Source: Ktedonobacter racemifer DSM 44963
GTDB lineage: Bacteria > Chloroflexota > Ktedonobacteria > Ktedonobacterales > Ktedonobacteraceae
Length of the DNA stretch: 64,000 bases
Direction: 5' to 3'
Assembly: GCF_000178855.1 (NCBI RefSeq)
Contig: NZ_ADVG01000001.1
Span: forward strand, 1,736,001 to 1,800,000
Shown here: positions 24,219 through 32,229 of the stretch, in pieces
How positions within the stretch are numbered: the stretch's first letter is position 1
Layout of the letters: the number at the start of each line of letters is the position of its first letter
Program-made: the position numbers and the translations under genes
The notes under the pieces: model-generated
The model's input: the letters and a program-made list of their open reading frames with translations, nothing else
The model's database searches: none
Told to the model about the DNA's origin: nothing

Positions 24219-25757
24219 CTAGAGTGGCTTGCTGATCACGGGCTTGAGCGCGGGATAGAGGGCGCGATAGGTCTCATAGGCCTGCCTGTAGGCTGGGGCC
24301 AGGGCTGCGTTAGGCGCGGTGCGCTCTACGATGCGCACGGTCCGCGCACAGGCCTCAGGAACAGAGGCGTAGACACCCCCGGCAACGCCAGCCAACAGGG
24401 CAGCACCAAACGCGGGTCCCTCGCTTGCGTTGGTCGTGACTAATTCCGTCTCGAGAATATCAGCGATAATCTGACGCCAGAGCGGACTCTTCGCACCACC
24501 ACCGGTCGCGCGCACCTGTTCCAGGGGAAGACCCTGCTCACGGATGATCGTCATGCAATCCTTCAGGCTAAAGGCGACGCCCTCCAGTACTGAGCGCACG
24601 AGATGGCGACGATCATGGCTGGCGGTCAGGCCAATCCAGCCACCACGCGCATAGGCATCCAGATGCGGCGTACGCTCACCTTGCAGATAGGGAAGGAAGA
24701 TCAGGCCCTCACTTCCAGCGGGAACAGATTCAGCTTCACGTGCCAGTGTCTCATAGGCATCTACGCCCGTCCAGCGCTCCAGCGCACGCTCGGGCAGACC
24801 GATGTTGTCACGCACCCAGCGCAGCGAGAGGCCCGCGCCCTGCGTGACCCCCATAAGGTACCACGCGCCGGGAACGGCATGGTTAAAGGTATGCACACGG
24901 GGCACTGGACCCGAGATATCTACCCGGGGCGAGGTCGCGTGAGCCAGGACGATGCCACTGGTTCCAACTGAGAGCAGGGCCAGGCCGGGTTCCACAATAC
25001 CATTGCCGACTGCACCACAGGCGTTATCCGCGCCACCACCCGCCACGGGTATTCCCGCTGGCAGGCCCGTCAGAGCTTGCACCTCGTCGGTGATGGAGCC
25101 ACTGGCGGCATCAGCCGGGACAACAGGCGGCAGGAGAGAGGGATCAAGCTCGATGGCGCTCAACACCTCTCGCGACCATGTGCCCTGTTTGACATCCAGC
25201 AGACATGTCCCGGCGGCATCCGAGATCTCCATTGCCAGCACGCCTGTCAGGCGGTAGCGGATATAATCCTTGGGCAGCAGCAGTGTACGCGCACGAGCGA
25301 AAATTTCTGGCTCGTTGTCGCGTACCCAGAGGAGTTTGGGGGCGGTAAAGCCTGTGAGCGCGGGATTGCTGACATAAGAGATCAACTGGGCAGCGCCCAC
25401 ACGCTCGGTCATCCAGCGACACTGAGCATCACTGCGCTGATCCGCCCAGATGATGCAGGGGCGCAATACCTGCTGCTGCTCATCTAGCAGGACGACTCCA
25501 TGCATCTGGCCCGAGAGGCCAACACCACGAATATCGGATGGGCGAACCCCAAGGCTACTCGCACGCTCCAAACATCCTTGAATGGCTGTGAGCGTCGCCT
25601 GCCACCACTCAGAGGGCTGCTGTTCGGCCCAGCCGGGCTGAGGATGATAGAGAGGGTAATCGATGAAGGCGTCGGTCAGAACGCGGCCATCTTCAGCCGC
25701 GAACAGAGCGGCTTTCACGCCTGTAGTTCCAAGATCAATACCAAGCAGGGCTTGCAT
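24219..25757 (-). CDS. xylB: xylulokinase
   Basis: 512 residues, the normal length for FGGY-family xylulokinases. The N-terminal phosphate-binding loop is LLGIDLGTTGVKAALF. LSGQMHGVVLLDEQQQVLRP (with the catalytic-region MHG), CIIWADQRSD, VAGGGADNACGAVGNG and RATGGGAKSPLWRQI follow in the expected order. It phosphorylates D-xylulose to xylulose 5-phosphate with ATP. No xylose isomerase or transporter is adjacent, so the gene stands alone. It shares a bidirectional terminator with its convergent neighbour. Confidence 0.92.
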   Translation of the reverse strand: MQALLGIDLGTTGVKAALFAAEDGRVLTDAFIDYPLYHPQPGWAEQQPSEWWQATLTAIQGCLERASSLGVRPSDIRGVGLSGQMHGVVLLDEQQQVLRPCIIWADQRSDAQCRWMTERVGAAQLISYVSNPALTGFTAPKLLWVRDNEPEIFARARTLLLPKDYIRYRLTGVLAMEISDAAGTCLLDVKQGTWSREVLSAIELDPSLLPPVVPADAASGSITDEVQALTGLPAGIPVAGGGADNACGAVGNGIVEPGLALLSVGTSGIVLAHATSPRVDISGPVPRVHTFNHAVPGAWYLMGVTQGAGLSLRWVRDNIGLPERALERWTGVDAYETLAREAESVPAGSEGLIFLPYLQGERTPHLDAYARGGWIGLTASHDRRHLVRSVLEGVAFSLKDCMTIIREQGLPLEQVRATGGGAKSPLWRQIIADILETELVTTNASEGPAFGAALLAGVAGGVYASVPEACARTVRIVERTAPNAALAPAYRQAYETYRALYPALKPVISKPL

Positions 25758-25821
25758 TTAGGCTCCTTTGCTGACAAAAATATGTATCCCTATTTTACCA
25801 CTGTTTCCCTTCTCAGAAGAA

Positions 25822-25900
25822 CCTTCGTGCCTGCGGCGCTCAGGGAAAAAAGAGTGAGTGCGTGGGAAACGGGCTTTGCCCGTTTCCCACGCACTCACTC
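25822..25900. repeat. palindromic element C (mini-hairpin motif plus 23-bp palindrome)
   Basis: Motif CCTTCGTGCCTGCGGCGCTC at 25822-25841, a 10-nt purine spacer, then a perfect 23-bp palindrome with arms 25852-25874 and 25878-25900 and a 3-nt loop. Imperfect CACTCACTCT-type repeats continue to about 25952. It lies 65 bp upstream of xylB. Confidence 0.85.
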
Positions 25901-25992
25901 TCACCCTATTTGTTGTGCGCTCACTCTCACCACATTTGTTACACACTCACTCTTTGGTTAAAGGTTCGCCAGGCGAGTCAGATGAGAACGCG

Positions 25993-27087
25993 TTAGGAGA
26001 CCGTAAACGTGACGACCTGGGCGAGCTGGCGATCGCTACAATCGGCCTGACGGCACCAGTAGAGTTCAGCCGCGCCCTGGGTAGCTACCAAGTATTGAAT
26101 ACCTACATACGCTCCAGGAGCATCCCGGTCTATCGGAAGGATGGTATTCTTCCCAAATTGGTTATCTACATAGAAACGACCTTCGACATAACCTTTGTCG
26201 CCATTGTTAAAGTTCAAACCAGATGAAGCCAGATTAAGATTGAAGGTCACATAGACATACGAACCAGCCTTAAATGACTTGGTAGGATTCGTTGGTTTGG
26301 CGCTATTACTATCGACCGCGCTCGAGGTCGCTGGATCAGTGATAATCTGTTGAGCAAGCGGTGAGAACGGTCGCCCCGATGGCGATTGAGAATTATCACC
26401 CGTGCTGGTTGTTGGCGTGGCACCATCGGTAGTAGGTGTCGCGTTGTCAGTAGGAGTCGTGTCCTTTGAGATCGCGGTCGCCGTGGCTTTCACATCGCTA
26501 ACGCCTTTATTGGCGGCCAAACCAATCAGAACAGCGCTACCAATACAGGCGAACAGGACGATGGCTCCAATAATACCGAGAATTAGGCCAAGGTTGCTCT
26601 TCTTTTTAGGCGGTTGTGGGGGCATCCCATAGCCACCGGGCTGTGGGTAAGCGCCGGGCTGTGGATAAGCACCAGGCTGCGGACCAGCTGGATAAGGCGT
26701 TGGTGGCGGTGGGGCACTATTAGCATAGGGATTGTAATTAGCTCCCGATACATTGGGAGTCGCGGGCACCTGGTTATATTGAGCACCCGAAATTCCAGGC
26801 TGTGACGCCGCCCCTGGATTGTAATAAGGTGGTGGTGGGGCCACGTTATTGGGATTTGAGTTCCCCTGGTTATAATACGACCCAGAAGGACCACCAGGAC
26901 CCTGTGCAGGTGGCTGAGCAAAGACAGTTGGCGCGACCTGGGGATTCGCGGTCTCTTGCGGATATGATGGCTGCGCCTGTACCGTTGGCGCAACGTTTCC
27001 AGACACATTGTAGGGAACCGGCGTACCGCAAGAAGGGCACACTGCAGCTCCGGCCGGCAAGATAGCTCTACAATTTCCACAGTACAT
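25993..27087 (-). CDS. zinc-ribbon, proline-rich membrane-anchored protein
   Basis: About 364 residues. It starts with a zinc ribbon, YCGNCRAILPAGAAVCPSCG (two CxxC pairs). A long Pro/Tyr/Gln/Asn-rich segment (to about residue 165) and one membrane helix (LGLILGIIGAIVLFACIGSA) follow. Then comes a Thr/Ser-rich linker and an extracellular domain of about 120 residues (VYVTFNLNL, GRFYVDNQFGKN, YWCRQADCSD). The ATG at 27087 follows GGAAGGAG; the longer open frame lacks a ribosome binding site. Probably a surface or envelope-sensing protein; the outer domain is not one I recognise. Confidence 0.75.
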   Translation of the reverse strand: MYCGNCRAILPAGAAVCPSCGTPVPYNVSGNVAPTVQAQPSYPQETANPQVAPTVFAQPPAQGPGGPSGSYYNQGNSNPNNVAPPPPYYNPGAASQPGISGAQYNQVPATPNVSGANYNPYANSAPPPPTPYPAGPQPGAYPQPGAYPQPGGYGMPPQPPKKKSNLGLILGIIGAIVLFACIGSAVLIGLAANKGVSDVKATATAISKDTTPTDNATPTTDGATPTTSTGDNSQSPSGRPFSPLAQQIITDPATSSAVDSNSAKPTNPTKSFKAGSYVYVTFNLNLASSGLNFNNGDKGYVEGRFYVDNQFGKNTILPIDRDAPGAYVGIQYLVATQGAAELYWCRQADCSDRQLAQVVTFTVS

Positions 27088-27339
27088 ATAAGTAAACTCC
27101 TTCCATGAAGTCCTCGAAGTCCTCCAACAAACCGTCCACCATTCCACTGTGTCAAAGCAGAGAGGCGGGCGCGGTAGCTAGCAATCAACTGTAGCAACTA
27201 TAACGCAAAGCAGGGGAATATGCTAGAGGCTATTTCACATTTTGTGAATGAACCAGGTCACAGCTTTTCCTCCTACCAACAACTCCTAAGAAACTGGTTT
27301 GGTCCACGTGGTTATGCTATAGTCAGAGCAATAGAATAA

Positions 27340-27505
27340 CTGGTGATGGGGTTCACCACGTCATATAATGCCTCTTCAAGAGAAACGTTCACTGACCGAT
27401 TTTTTATCTTAAGAAGAATTGGCTATACCTGACGAAACCGCAAAGAAGCTAATAACTCCTGATAACGCATACCAGTTGAGTATGCGTTATCAGGAGTCTT
27501 TTTTG
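27340..27505 (+). ncRNA. fluoride riboswitch (crcB motif) with intrinsic terminator
   Basis: GGTGATGGGGTTCACC at 27342-27357 is the signature 5' stem-loop of the crcB RNA. The 3' partner TAATAACTCCT lies at about 27450-27460. That ACTCCT is also the start of an 18-bp terminator stem (27455-27472 with 27480-27497) followed by a T run. Fluoride binding would hold ACTCCT in the aptamer and prevent the terminator, switching on transcription. The next genes are two crcB fluoride channels, which confirms the call. Confidence 0.9.
27455..27505 (+). terminator. riboswitch-controlled terminator
   Basis: Perfect 18-bp arms 27455-27472 and 27480-27497, 7-nt loop, then CTTTTTTG. Its 5' arm overlaps the conserved ACTCCT of the fluoride aptamer, so the two structures exclude each other. 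Confidence 0.88.
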
Positions 27506-27531
27506 TGCTTTCTGGGGGCTTAATACTGGAC

Positions 27532-27620
27532 TTCTCGCACCTACGGCGCTCGCCTGGTTAGTAGTGTGATGTGGGTTGGCAGCCTGCGGCTGCCAACCCA
27601 CATCACACTACTAACCAGGC
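27532..27620. repeat. palindromic element D (mini-hairpin motif plus 33-bp palindrome) in the crcB leader
   Basis: Motif TTCTCGCACCTACGGCGCTC at 27532-27551, directly followed by a perfect 33-bp palindrome with arms 27552-27584 and 27588-27620 and a 3-nt loop, the longest in the window. It lies between the riboswitch terminator and the first crcB start, so it is part of the crcB leader transcript. Confidence 0.88.
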
Positions 27621-27690
27621 AGCTGGTGAGTGTATGCCCAAAGAGTTGATGAGCGTATCAAAAAATATATTAGAAAGATAGGAATGCATT

Positions 27691-28080
27691 ATGACATGGA
27701 CCGCGCTGGCCCTGCTCGGGGGCATCAGCCTGGCTGGTGCTCTGGGCGCAGTTACGCGTTATTTGCTTGGTAATCTGGTAACCACATGGCTCCCCACGCG
27801 TTTTCCCCTAGGGACGTTCTGTATTAATCTGAGTGGAGCTTTTTTGATCAGTTTTATTTTCGCGCTCGTAAGTCACAAAGCGCTTTCGACGTCACTGCAA
27901 GCCATGCTCGCCACCGGTTTTTTGGGTGGCTATACGACCTTTAGTACACTCAACTGGGAGACGCTTCTGCTACTACGCCGCGGCGAGAGCATCCGCGCAC
28001 TCTGCTACCTGGGAGGTACCTATCTTCTAGGCCTCGGGATGGCGGCCCTTGGATTAGGGATAGGGGGCTGGCTGGCATGA
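27691..28080 (+). CDS. crcB: fluoride channel CrcB/Fluc, subunit 1
   Basis: 129 residues, four membrane helices, the usual Fluc size. Family motifs: GALGAVTRYLLGNL, TFCINLSGAFLISF (pore Asn) and GFLGGYTTFSTLNWE (the TTFST track lining the fluoride path). It exports F- from the cytoplasm as a dual-topology dimer. The stop overlaps the next gene's start (ATGA), so the two are translationally coupled and may form a heterodimer, as known for paired Fluc genes. Controlled by the fluoride riboswitch at 27340-27505. Confidence 0.92.
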   Translation: MTWTALALLGGISLAGALGAVTRYLLGNLVTTWLPTRFPLGTFCINLSGAFLISFIFALVSHKALSTSLQAMLATGFLGGYTTFSTLNWETLLLLRRGESIRALCYLGGTYLLGLGMAALGLGIGGWLA

Positions 28081-28565
28081 AAAACCGTGTGACTTTGCGT
28101 CAGCTTGTAGCCGTACTCACAGGTGGCTTCCTGGGGACCATGACACGCTATCTTTTCAGCCTGGCGATCCAGCAGGCGCTGGGAAAAGGCTGGCCCTATG
28201 ATATTCTCCTGATAAATATTACTGGCGCCCTGCTGATCGCCTTGATTAGCACCCTGGCCGAGACCACCATGCTGATTGGCCCCACACGACGCCTCTTCCT
28301 CGTTACGGGCTTCCTGGGGGCGTATACCACCTTTAGCAGCCTAGCACTGGGCACACTCAATCTCCTCAATGGAGGCGCGACACTGCCCGCGTTTCTCTAT
28401 CTACTGGCCAGCCTACTTGGTGGGCTTTTCGCCATTGTGCTAGGCGTACGCCTGGGGCAAGGAGGAGTCTACTGGCTCAAAAAGCGCCAACGCATGCGTA
28501 GCCTGGGGCTTTATAACACCACCCACTCGGACGAGCAGGTGCTTGAAGAAGAGCATCGGGTATAG
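28077..28565 (+). CDS. crcB: fluoride channel CrcB/Fluc, subunit 2
   Basis: 162 residues with the same four-helix plan: GGFLGTMTRYLFSL, ILLINITGALLIAL and GFLGAYTTFSSLALG. A charged C-terminal tail of about 30 residues (LKKRQRMRSLGLY and on) is longer than in typical Fluc proteins. It starts within the stop of the first crcB gene. Probably the partner subunit in an antiparallel heterodimer. Confidence 0.9.
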   Translation: MKNRVTLRQLVAVLTGGFLGTMTRYLFSLAIQQALGKGWPYDILLINITGALLIALISTLAETTMLIGPTRRLFLVTGFLGAYTTFSSLALGTLNLLNGGATLPAFLYLLASLLGGLFAIVLGVRLGQGGVYWLKKRQRMRSLGLYNTTHSDEQVLEEEHRV

Positions 28566-28577
28566 GCGTCCTGCTTG

Positions 28578-28672
28578 TAGGGTCCATGCTGGCATGGACT
28601 CCGAGGCCCGCAGGCCGACACCCAGATGGCGGGAGGTCGCTGCGCTCGGAGTCCATGCCAGCATGGACCCTA
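28578..28672. repeat. 28-bp palindrome built from REP-like units
   Basis: Perfect 28-bp arms 28578-28605 and 28645-28672 with a 39-nt GC-rich loop. Each arm contains the shorter palindrome GTCCATGC-TG-GCATGGAC, also seen in near form at 17744-17775. It fills the gap between the convergent crcB and hsp20 genes, as expected for a BIME-like extragenic repeat, and may act as terminator for both. Confidence 0.8.
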
Positions 28673-28678
28673 CTTGAT

Positions 28679-29074
28679 TTAGGTGGCATGCCCGGTATAG
28701 CCTGCGCGCTGTCCGTGATCGGGCGCGACACGTTGGACAGTCAGGCGCGCAGGCACGGTTTGCGAGCTGATTATAAAGGCCACCACGATCACGCCATTTC
28801 CATATGAGACGTTGGCCCGCTCCGCGTCAACGGGCACGGGAAGCTGTATCTCGCGATGATAGGCACCTACGCTCCACTCATCGACGACCAGTTCTTTGAC
28901 GTCCTTGAGCAAACCACGAATCTCACCCTGCAATATCAAGTGATTATCCTCCGTGACCTCGATGCCAAGATCCTCCGGCTGTAAGCCAGGCATAGGCGCG
29001 GCTACCATTAAGCGATCATGTGTGCGATAGACTTTGACCGGAATATGTTGGATTTTAGCTTTCTCGGACATCAT
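28679..29074 (-). CDS. Hsp20/alpha-crystallin-type small heat shock protein
   Basis: About 131 residues. The alpha-crystallin domain shows VKVYRTHDRLMVAAPMPGLQ, DLGIEVTEDNHLILQGEI and the beta-strands AYHREIQLPVPVDAERANVSYGNGV, where the last block is the usual A-x-x-x-n-G-V motif. An ATP-independent holdase. The C-terminal I-x-I/V anchor is not obvious. AAAGGAG lies upstream of consecutive GTG/ATG/ATG codons; the first ATG (29074) is chosen. Confidence 0.88.
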   Translation of the reverse strand: MMSEKAKIQHIPVKVYRTHDRLMVAAPMPGLQPEDLGIEVTEDNHLILQGEIRGLLKDVKELVVDEWSVGAYHREIQLPVPVDAERANVSYGNGVIVVAFIISSQTVPARLTVQRVAPDHGQRAGYTGHAT

Positions 29075-29209
29075 CACGACTCCTTTTTAATAACTCAGAC
29101 GACTCACAGGCACACCACAAGATCATACCTTACAAGCCGCACTGATGCGTGGCTACACCAGTGCCACGTCTTCCTATGGGATGAAGTTTCAACTCAACAG
29201 GTCATGAGC

Positions 29210-29236
29210 CTCAGCGTCTGCTGCGTAGACGCTGAG
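29210..29236. repeat. 10-bp hairpin in the hsp20/SWIM divergent region
   Basis: CTCAGCGTCT (29210-29219) and AGACGCTGAG (29227-29236) with a 7-nt loop, in the 280-bp gap between the divergent hsp20 and SWIM-domain genes. A possible operator or leader hairpin; role unknown. Confidence 0.5.
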
Positions 29237-29354
29237 AACACCCCTTCTAAACAGGAATATATTCTCATAGGCGGCGTTTCCGCTTTCTCCAGGCTCAGCC
29301 AGAATATATACTTAGGCAGAGAACAAAAAACCACTAGATGGGGGAGCAGAATAC

Positions 29355-30671
29355 GTGGGATTTGATTTCACCACCGAACAGGTTAAAGCCATAGCTCCCG
29401 ACACGGCCTCGCTCGCCAACGCTAGAAAGCTCAGTAATCGCAAGCACTGGGCGAATCTTGGTCATAACGAGCTTGCCCTCTGGGGAGAATGCCAGGGGAG
29501 CGCGCTCTACCAGGTCAAGGTTGAACTCTCTACCCTCACAGCACAATGCAGTTGCCCCAGTCGGAAACAACCCTGTAAACATTGTCTGGGCCTACTACTG
29601 CTTGTAAGCACCATGGGTGAAGAGATCACAAGCGGCGATCCACCAGATTGGGTCACCGCCTGGCTAGAGAAGCGGGCCGCGTCGTTACAACGCAAAGAAA
29701 GCAAGCAAACTAAAGAACATACAGCCCCATCCGAGAAAACCGTTGCGCGACGGCAGAAACTGGTCGAGCAGGGTCTGGCGCGTCTCGATCTCTGGTTAAG
29801 CGACCTGGTACGCACCGGCCTGGCCAGCGCCGAGACACGCCCAGATGCCTACTGGAGCGATATGGCGAAGCAGATGGTCGATAACCAGCTTCCAGGCGTC
29901 GCGACGCGCATCCGGCACCTGGGCGAGAGCATTCATGCCTCGCCAGACTGGACCGAGAAATTGCTCGTACAATCCGGGCAATTGGCCCTGCTCAGCCAGG
30001 CATATCGCAATATCGATACACTTCAACCCAATCTTCAAGATGAGGTACGTACGCAACTGGGATGGGCGCTAACCGAAGACGAGGTGCTCGCGCGCGGCGA
30101 ACACGTACGCGATACCTGGCTCTTCCTCGGCTCTACGCTTGAGGAGACCGATAAGGGCACAACACAGCGTAACTGGCTCTATGGCGAACAAAGCAAACGT
30201 ACAGCCATGCTGATGCAGTTCGCGCCACGAGTGAATCCTTCTTTTGCTCGCGTGTATCCCTTTGGCATGCGCCGGGCGGCCGAGCTAGCGTACTGGCCAG
30301 GTGCCGCACCCTCGCGCGCGCTTATCGTCGAGCAACAGGGAGAACTTCGTCCCTTTGAGCGCACGCTGCCGGGAGAAGAGACGATAGATGCCTTTCTCAA
30401 TCAAGTCGCTCTGACACTCGCGCGCCATCCCTGGCAGGACGCCTTCCTGTGTGTTCTTCGAGGGGTCGTACCTGTTCTCGATCAGCATCGCTGGCTACTG
30501 TGTGACAGCGCCGGGCAGGCCTTGCCCCTGGCGAAAGGAGAGCACTGGCGCCTGCTCGCACTTTCAGGAGGGCATGCTAGCCACTTCGCCGGAATCTGGA
30601 ACGGCGAGGTGCTGACCCCGCTTGGTATCCTGGTTGAGGGCCGCTACTACAGTTTGTCGGAGGGGAGGTAG
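29355..30671 (+). CDS. SWIM zinc-finger protein, first gene of the MoxR/VWA cluster
   Basis: 438 residues. The SWIM finger CxCx6CxH is at C65, C67, C74 and H76 (CSCPSRKQPCKHCL). Behind it is a charged helical region and a C-terminal part with a mixed alpha/beta look (LIVEQQGELRPFERTLPGEE, HRWLLCDSAGQALPL). The GTG start has a GGGGGAG ribosome binding site 9 nt upstream. It leads a tightly packed five-gene operon with DUF5691, MoxR, DUF5682 and VWA proteins. SWIM fingers bind DNA or proteins; here it may be a substrate or partner adaptor for the ATPase module. Confidence 0.85.
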   Translation: MGFDFTTEQVKAIAPDTASLANARKLSNRKHWANLGHNELALWGECQGSALYQVKVELSTLTAQCSCPSRKQPCKHCLGLLLLVSTMGEEITSGDPPDWVTAWLEKRAASLQRKESKQTKEHTAPSEKTVARRQKLVEQGLARLDLWLSDLVRTGLASAETRPDAYWSDMAKQMVDNQLPGVATRIRHLGESIHASPDWTEKLLVQSGQLALLSQAYRNIDTLQPNLQDEVRTQLGWALTEDEVLARGEHVRDTWLFLGSTLEETDKGTTQRNWLYGEQSKRTAMLMQFAPRVNPSFARVYPFGMRRAAELAYWPGAAPSRALIVEQQGELRPFERTLPGEETIDAFLNQVALTLARHPWQDAFLCVLRGVVPVLDQHRWLLCDSAGQALPLAKGEHWRLLALSGGHASHFAGIWNGEVLTPLGILVEGRYYSLSEGR

Positions 30672-30673
30672 AC

Positions 30674-32227
30674 ATGGAACGTTTTATCACCGCCGCCATC
30701 GTTGGCACAGAGCAGAGCGGCGATACAGCACTCACCACCGGTACCAGAATTGATGAACTGAGTAGTCAACTCAGTGAGGGTGGAAAAGAACGCCAGCTCC
30801 TGCTGACAGCCGCTGCCTGGGGTGCCTATCAAAACGCGGGACACCTCGCTGAATCCGCGCCTGAATTGCCTTCTCCCGCGCAACCTGAGCCCCAGAACTG
30901 GCATCCACTTCAGCGACCGCAGATTCTTGAGACGCTCCTGGCTCATAAAGAAACTACACTCCTTCAGGAGGCGCTAGGCTATATGCAAGAGCGGCGCTGC
31001 CGGGTGCCATATGATCTCCTGCCAGCGTTTCTGGAGACCGTCACCAAGGGGAAAGAGCTACGAGAGCAAGTGCTCCCCCTGCTGGGTGAACGCGGGCGCT
31101 GGCTGAGCCAGTACAACCCAAAGTGGAACTGGGTGAACGAGTTGTCCACTGAGGCTAGCGCGATCGCCCCTGAACAGCTCGAAGCCACATGGCAAGAGGG
31201 AACACTCAAGCAGCGCGTAGAAGCCCTGCGCCAGCAGCGCCTCCTCGACCCGGCTAGTGCGCGACAATGGCTCCAGCAAGGGTGGAAGAAGGAGCGCGCC
31301 GATACCCGCGCGCCACTACTCGAAGCCCTGGCGCTCAAGCTCTCGCCTGAAGATGAAGATTTTCTGGAGAAGGCGCTCGATGATCGCAGCGAACAGGTGC
31401 GTATGGTCGCGGTACGGCTGCTTGCTATGCTCCCAGGCTCGGCCTTTATGCAACGCATGCATGCTCATGCCGATGCCTTGCTCCGCTATCAGAACGGAAA
31501 AATCTCCATTCGCAGACCTGATGCACTTGATAAAAGTTGGGTGCGTGATGGCCTGATCAATAAAGTAGAAAACGCCTCCGGTATTAACGATGCCTGCCAG
31601 CGCGCCCTGGAGCACCTACCTTTTGCCTATTGGGAGGAGCGCTTCTCGCTCTCACCAGATCAGCTACTAATGGCCATTGAGAATAAGACCTGGCAACATG
31701 TACTCTTTACGGTCCTTTGCAGGCAAGCAGCACGAGAGCGACACATAACCGGGATAAGCAGCCTTCTGACCTTCTGGCGCGAGGCTGAGCCAGACAAACG
31801 ACGCGAGGAGCGAAGTGTAGAGGCCGCACGGCTTATTTCCTGTCTGCCCCAGCCACAAGCAGAAGATATCGCCAGGGAGATGTTTCAGCGGAACTTCGCA
31901 TCCTACACCCTGGGTCTGCATATCCTGCCCTGCCCCTGGAGCCACGACATCGGCATGTTCTACCTGGACTGGGCTAGAGAAGCAGCCCACAACTTTCCCA
32001 CAGAAGCGGGGGGAGGGAGCGAGCGCTTACGCCCTTCTCTGGCTCGGGCGGCCCTGGCTCTTCCTCCCTCTTGCTTTCAACTGGCCTTGCAGGATTGGGA
32101 CTTACCCGAGCTACCCGAAAAATATGAATACAGCACCTACTACGAACATCAGCAAACAAAAAATAGCATAAATCAATTTCTGGAAATACTGCATCTGCGC
32201 AAAACGATAGTAGAGGAGATTGGCTAA
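30674..32227 (+). CDS. DUF5691-family helical protein
   Basis: 517 residues starting MERFITAAIVGTEQSG, the recognisable beginning of DUF5691 proteins. The rest is alpha-helical with HEAT-like segments (EDEDFLEKALDDRSEQVRMV followed by AVRLLAMLPGSA). It starts 2 nt after the SWIM gene stop and ends 2 nt before the MoxR gene, so it is co-translated. No catalytic motif was seen; it probably serves as scaffold or adaptor in the same complex. Confidence 0.8.
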   Translation: MERFITAAIVGTEQSGDTALTTGTRIDELSSQLSEGGKERQLLLTAAAWGAYQNAGHLAESAPELPSPAQPEPQNWHPLQRPQILETLLAHKETTLLQEALGYMQERRCRVPYDLLPAFLETVTKGKELREQVLPLLGERGRWLSQYNPKWNWVNELSTEASAIAPEQLEATWQEGTLKQRVEALRQQRLLDPASARQWLQQGWKKERADTRAPLLEALALKLSPEDEDFLEKALDDRSEQVRMVAVRLLAMLPGSAFMQRMHAHADALLRYQNGKISIRRPDALDKSWVRDGLINKVENASGINDACQRALEHLPFAYWEERFSLSPDQLLMAIENKTWQHVLFTVLCRQAARERHITGISSLLTFWREAEPDKRREERSVEAARLISCLPQPQAEDIAREMFQRNFASYTLGLHILPCPWSHDIGMFYLDWAREAAHNFPTEAGGGSERLRPSLARAALALPPSCFQLALQDWDLPELPEKYEYSTYYEHQQTKNSINQFLEILHLRKTIVEEIG

Positions 32228-32229
32228 TT

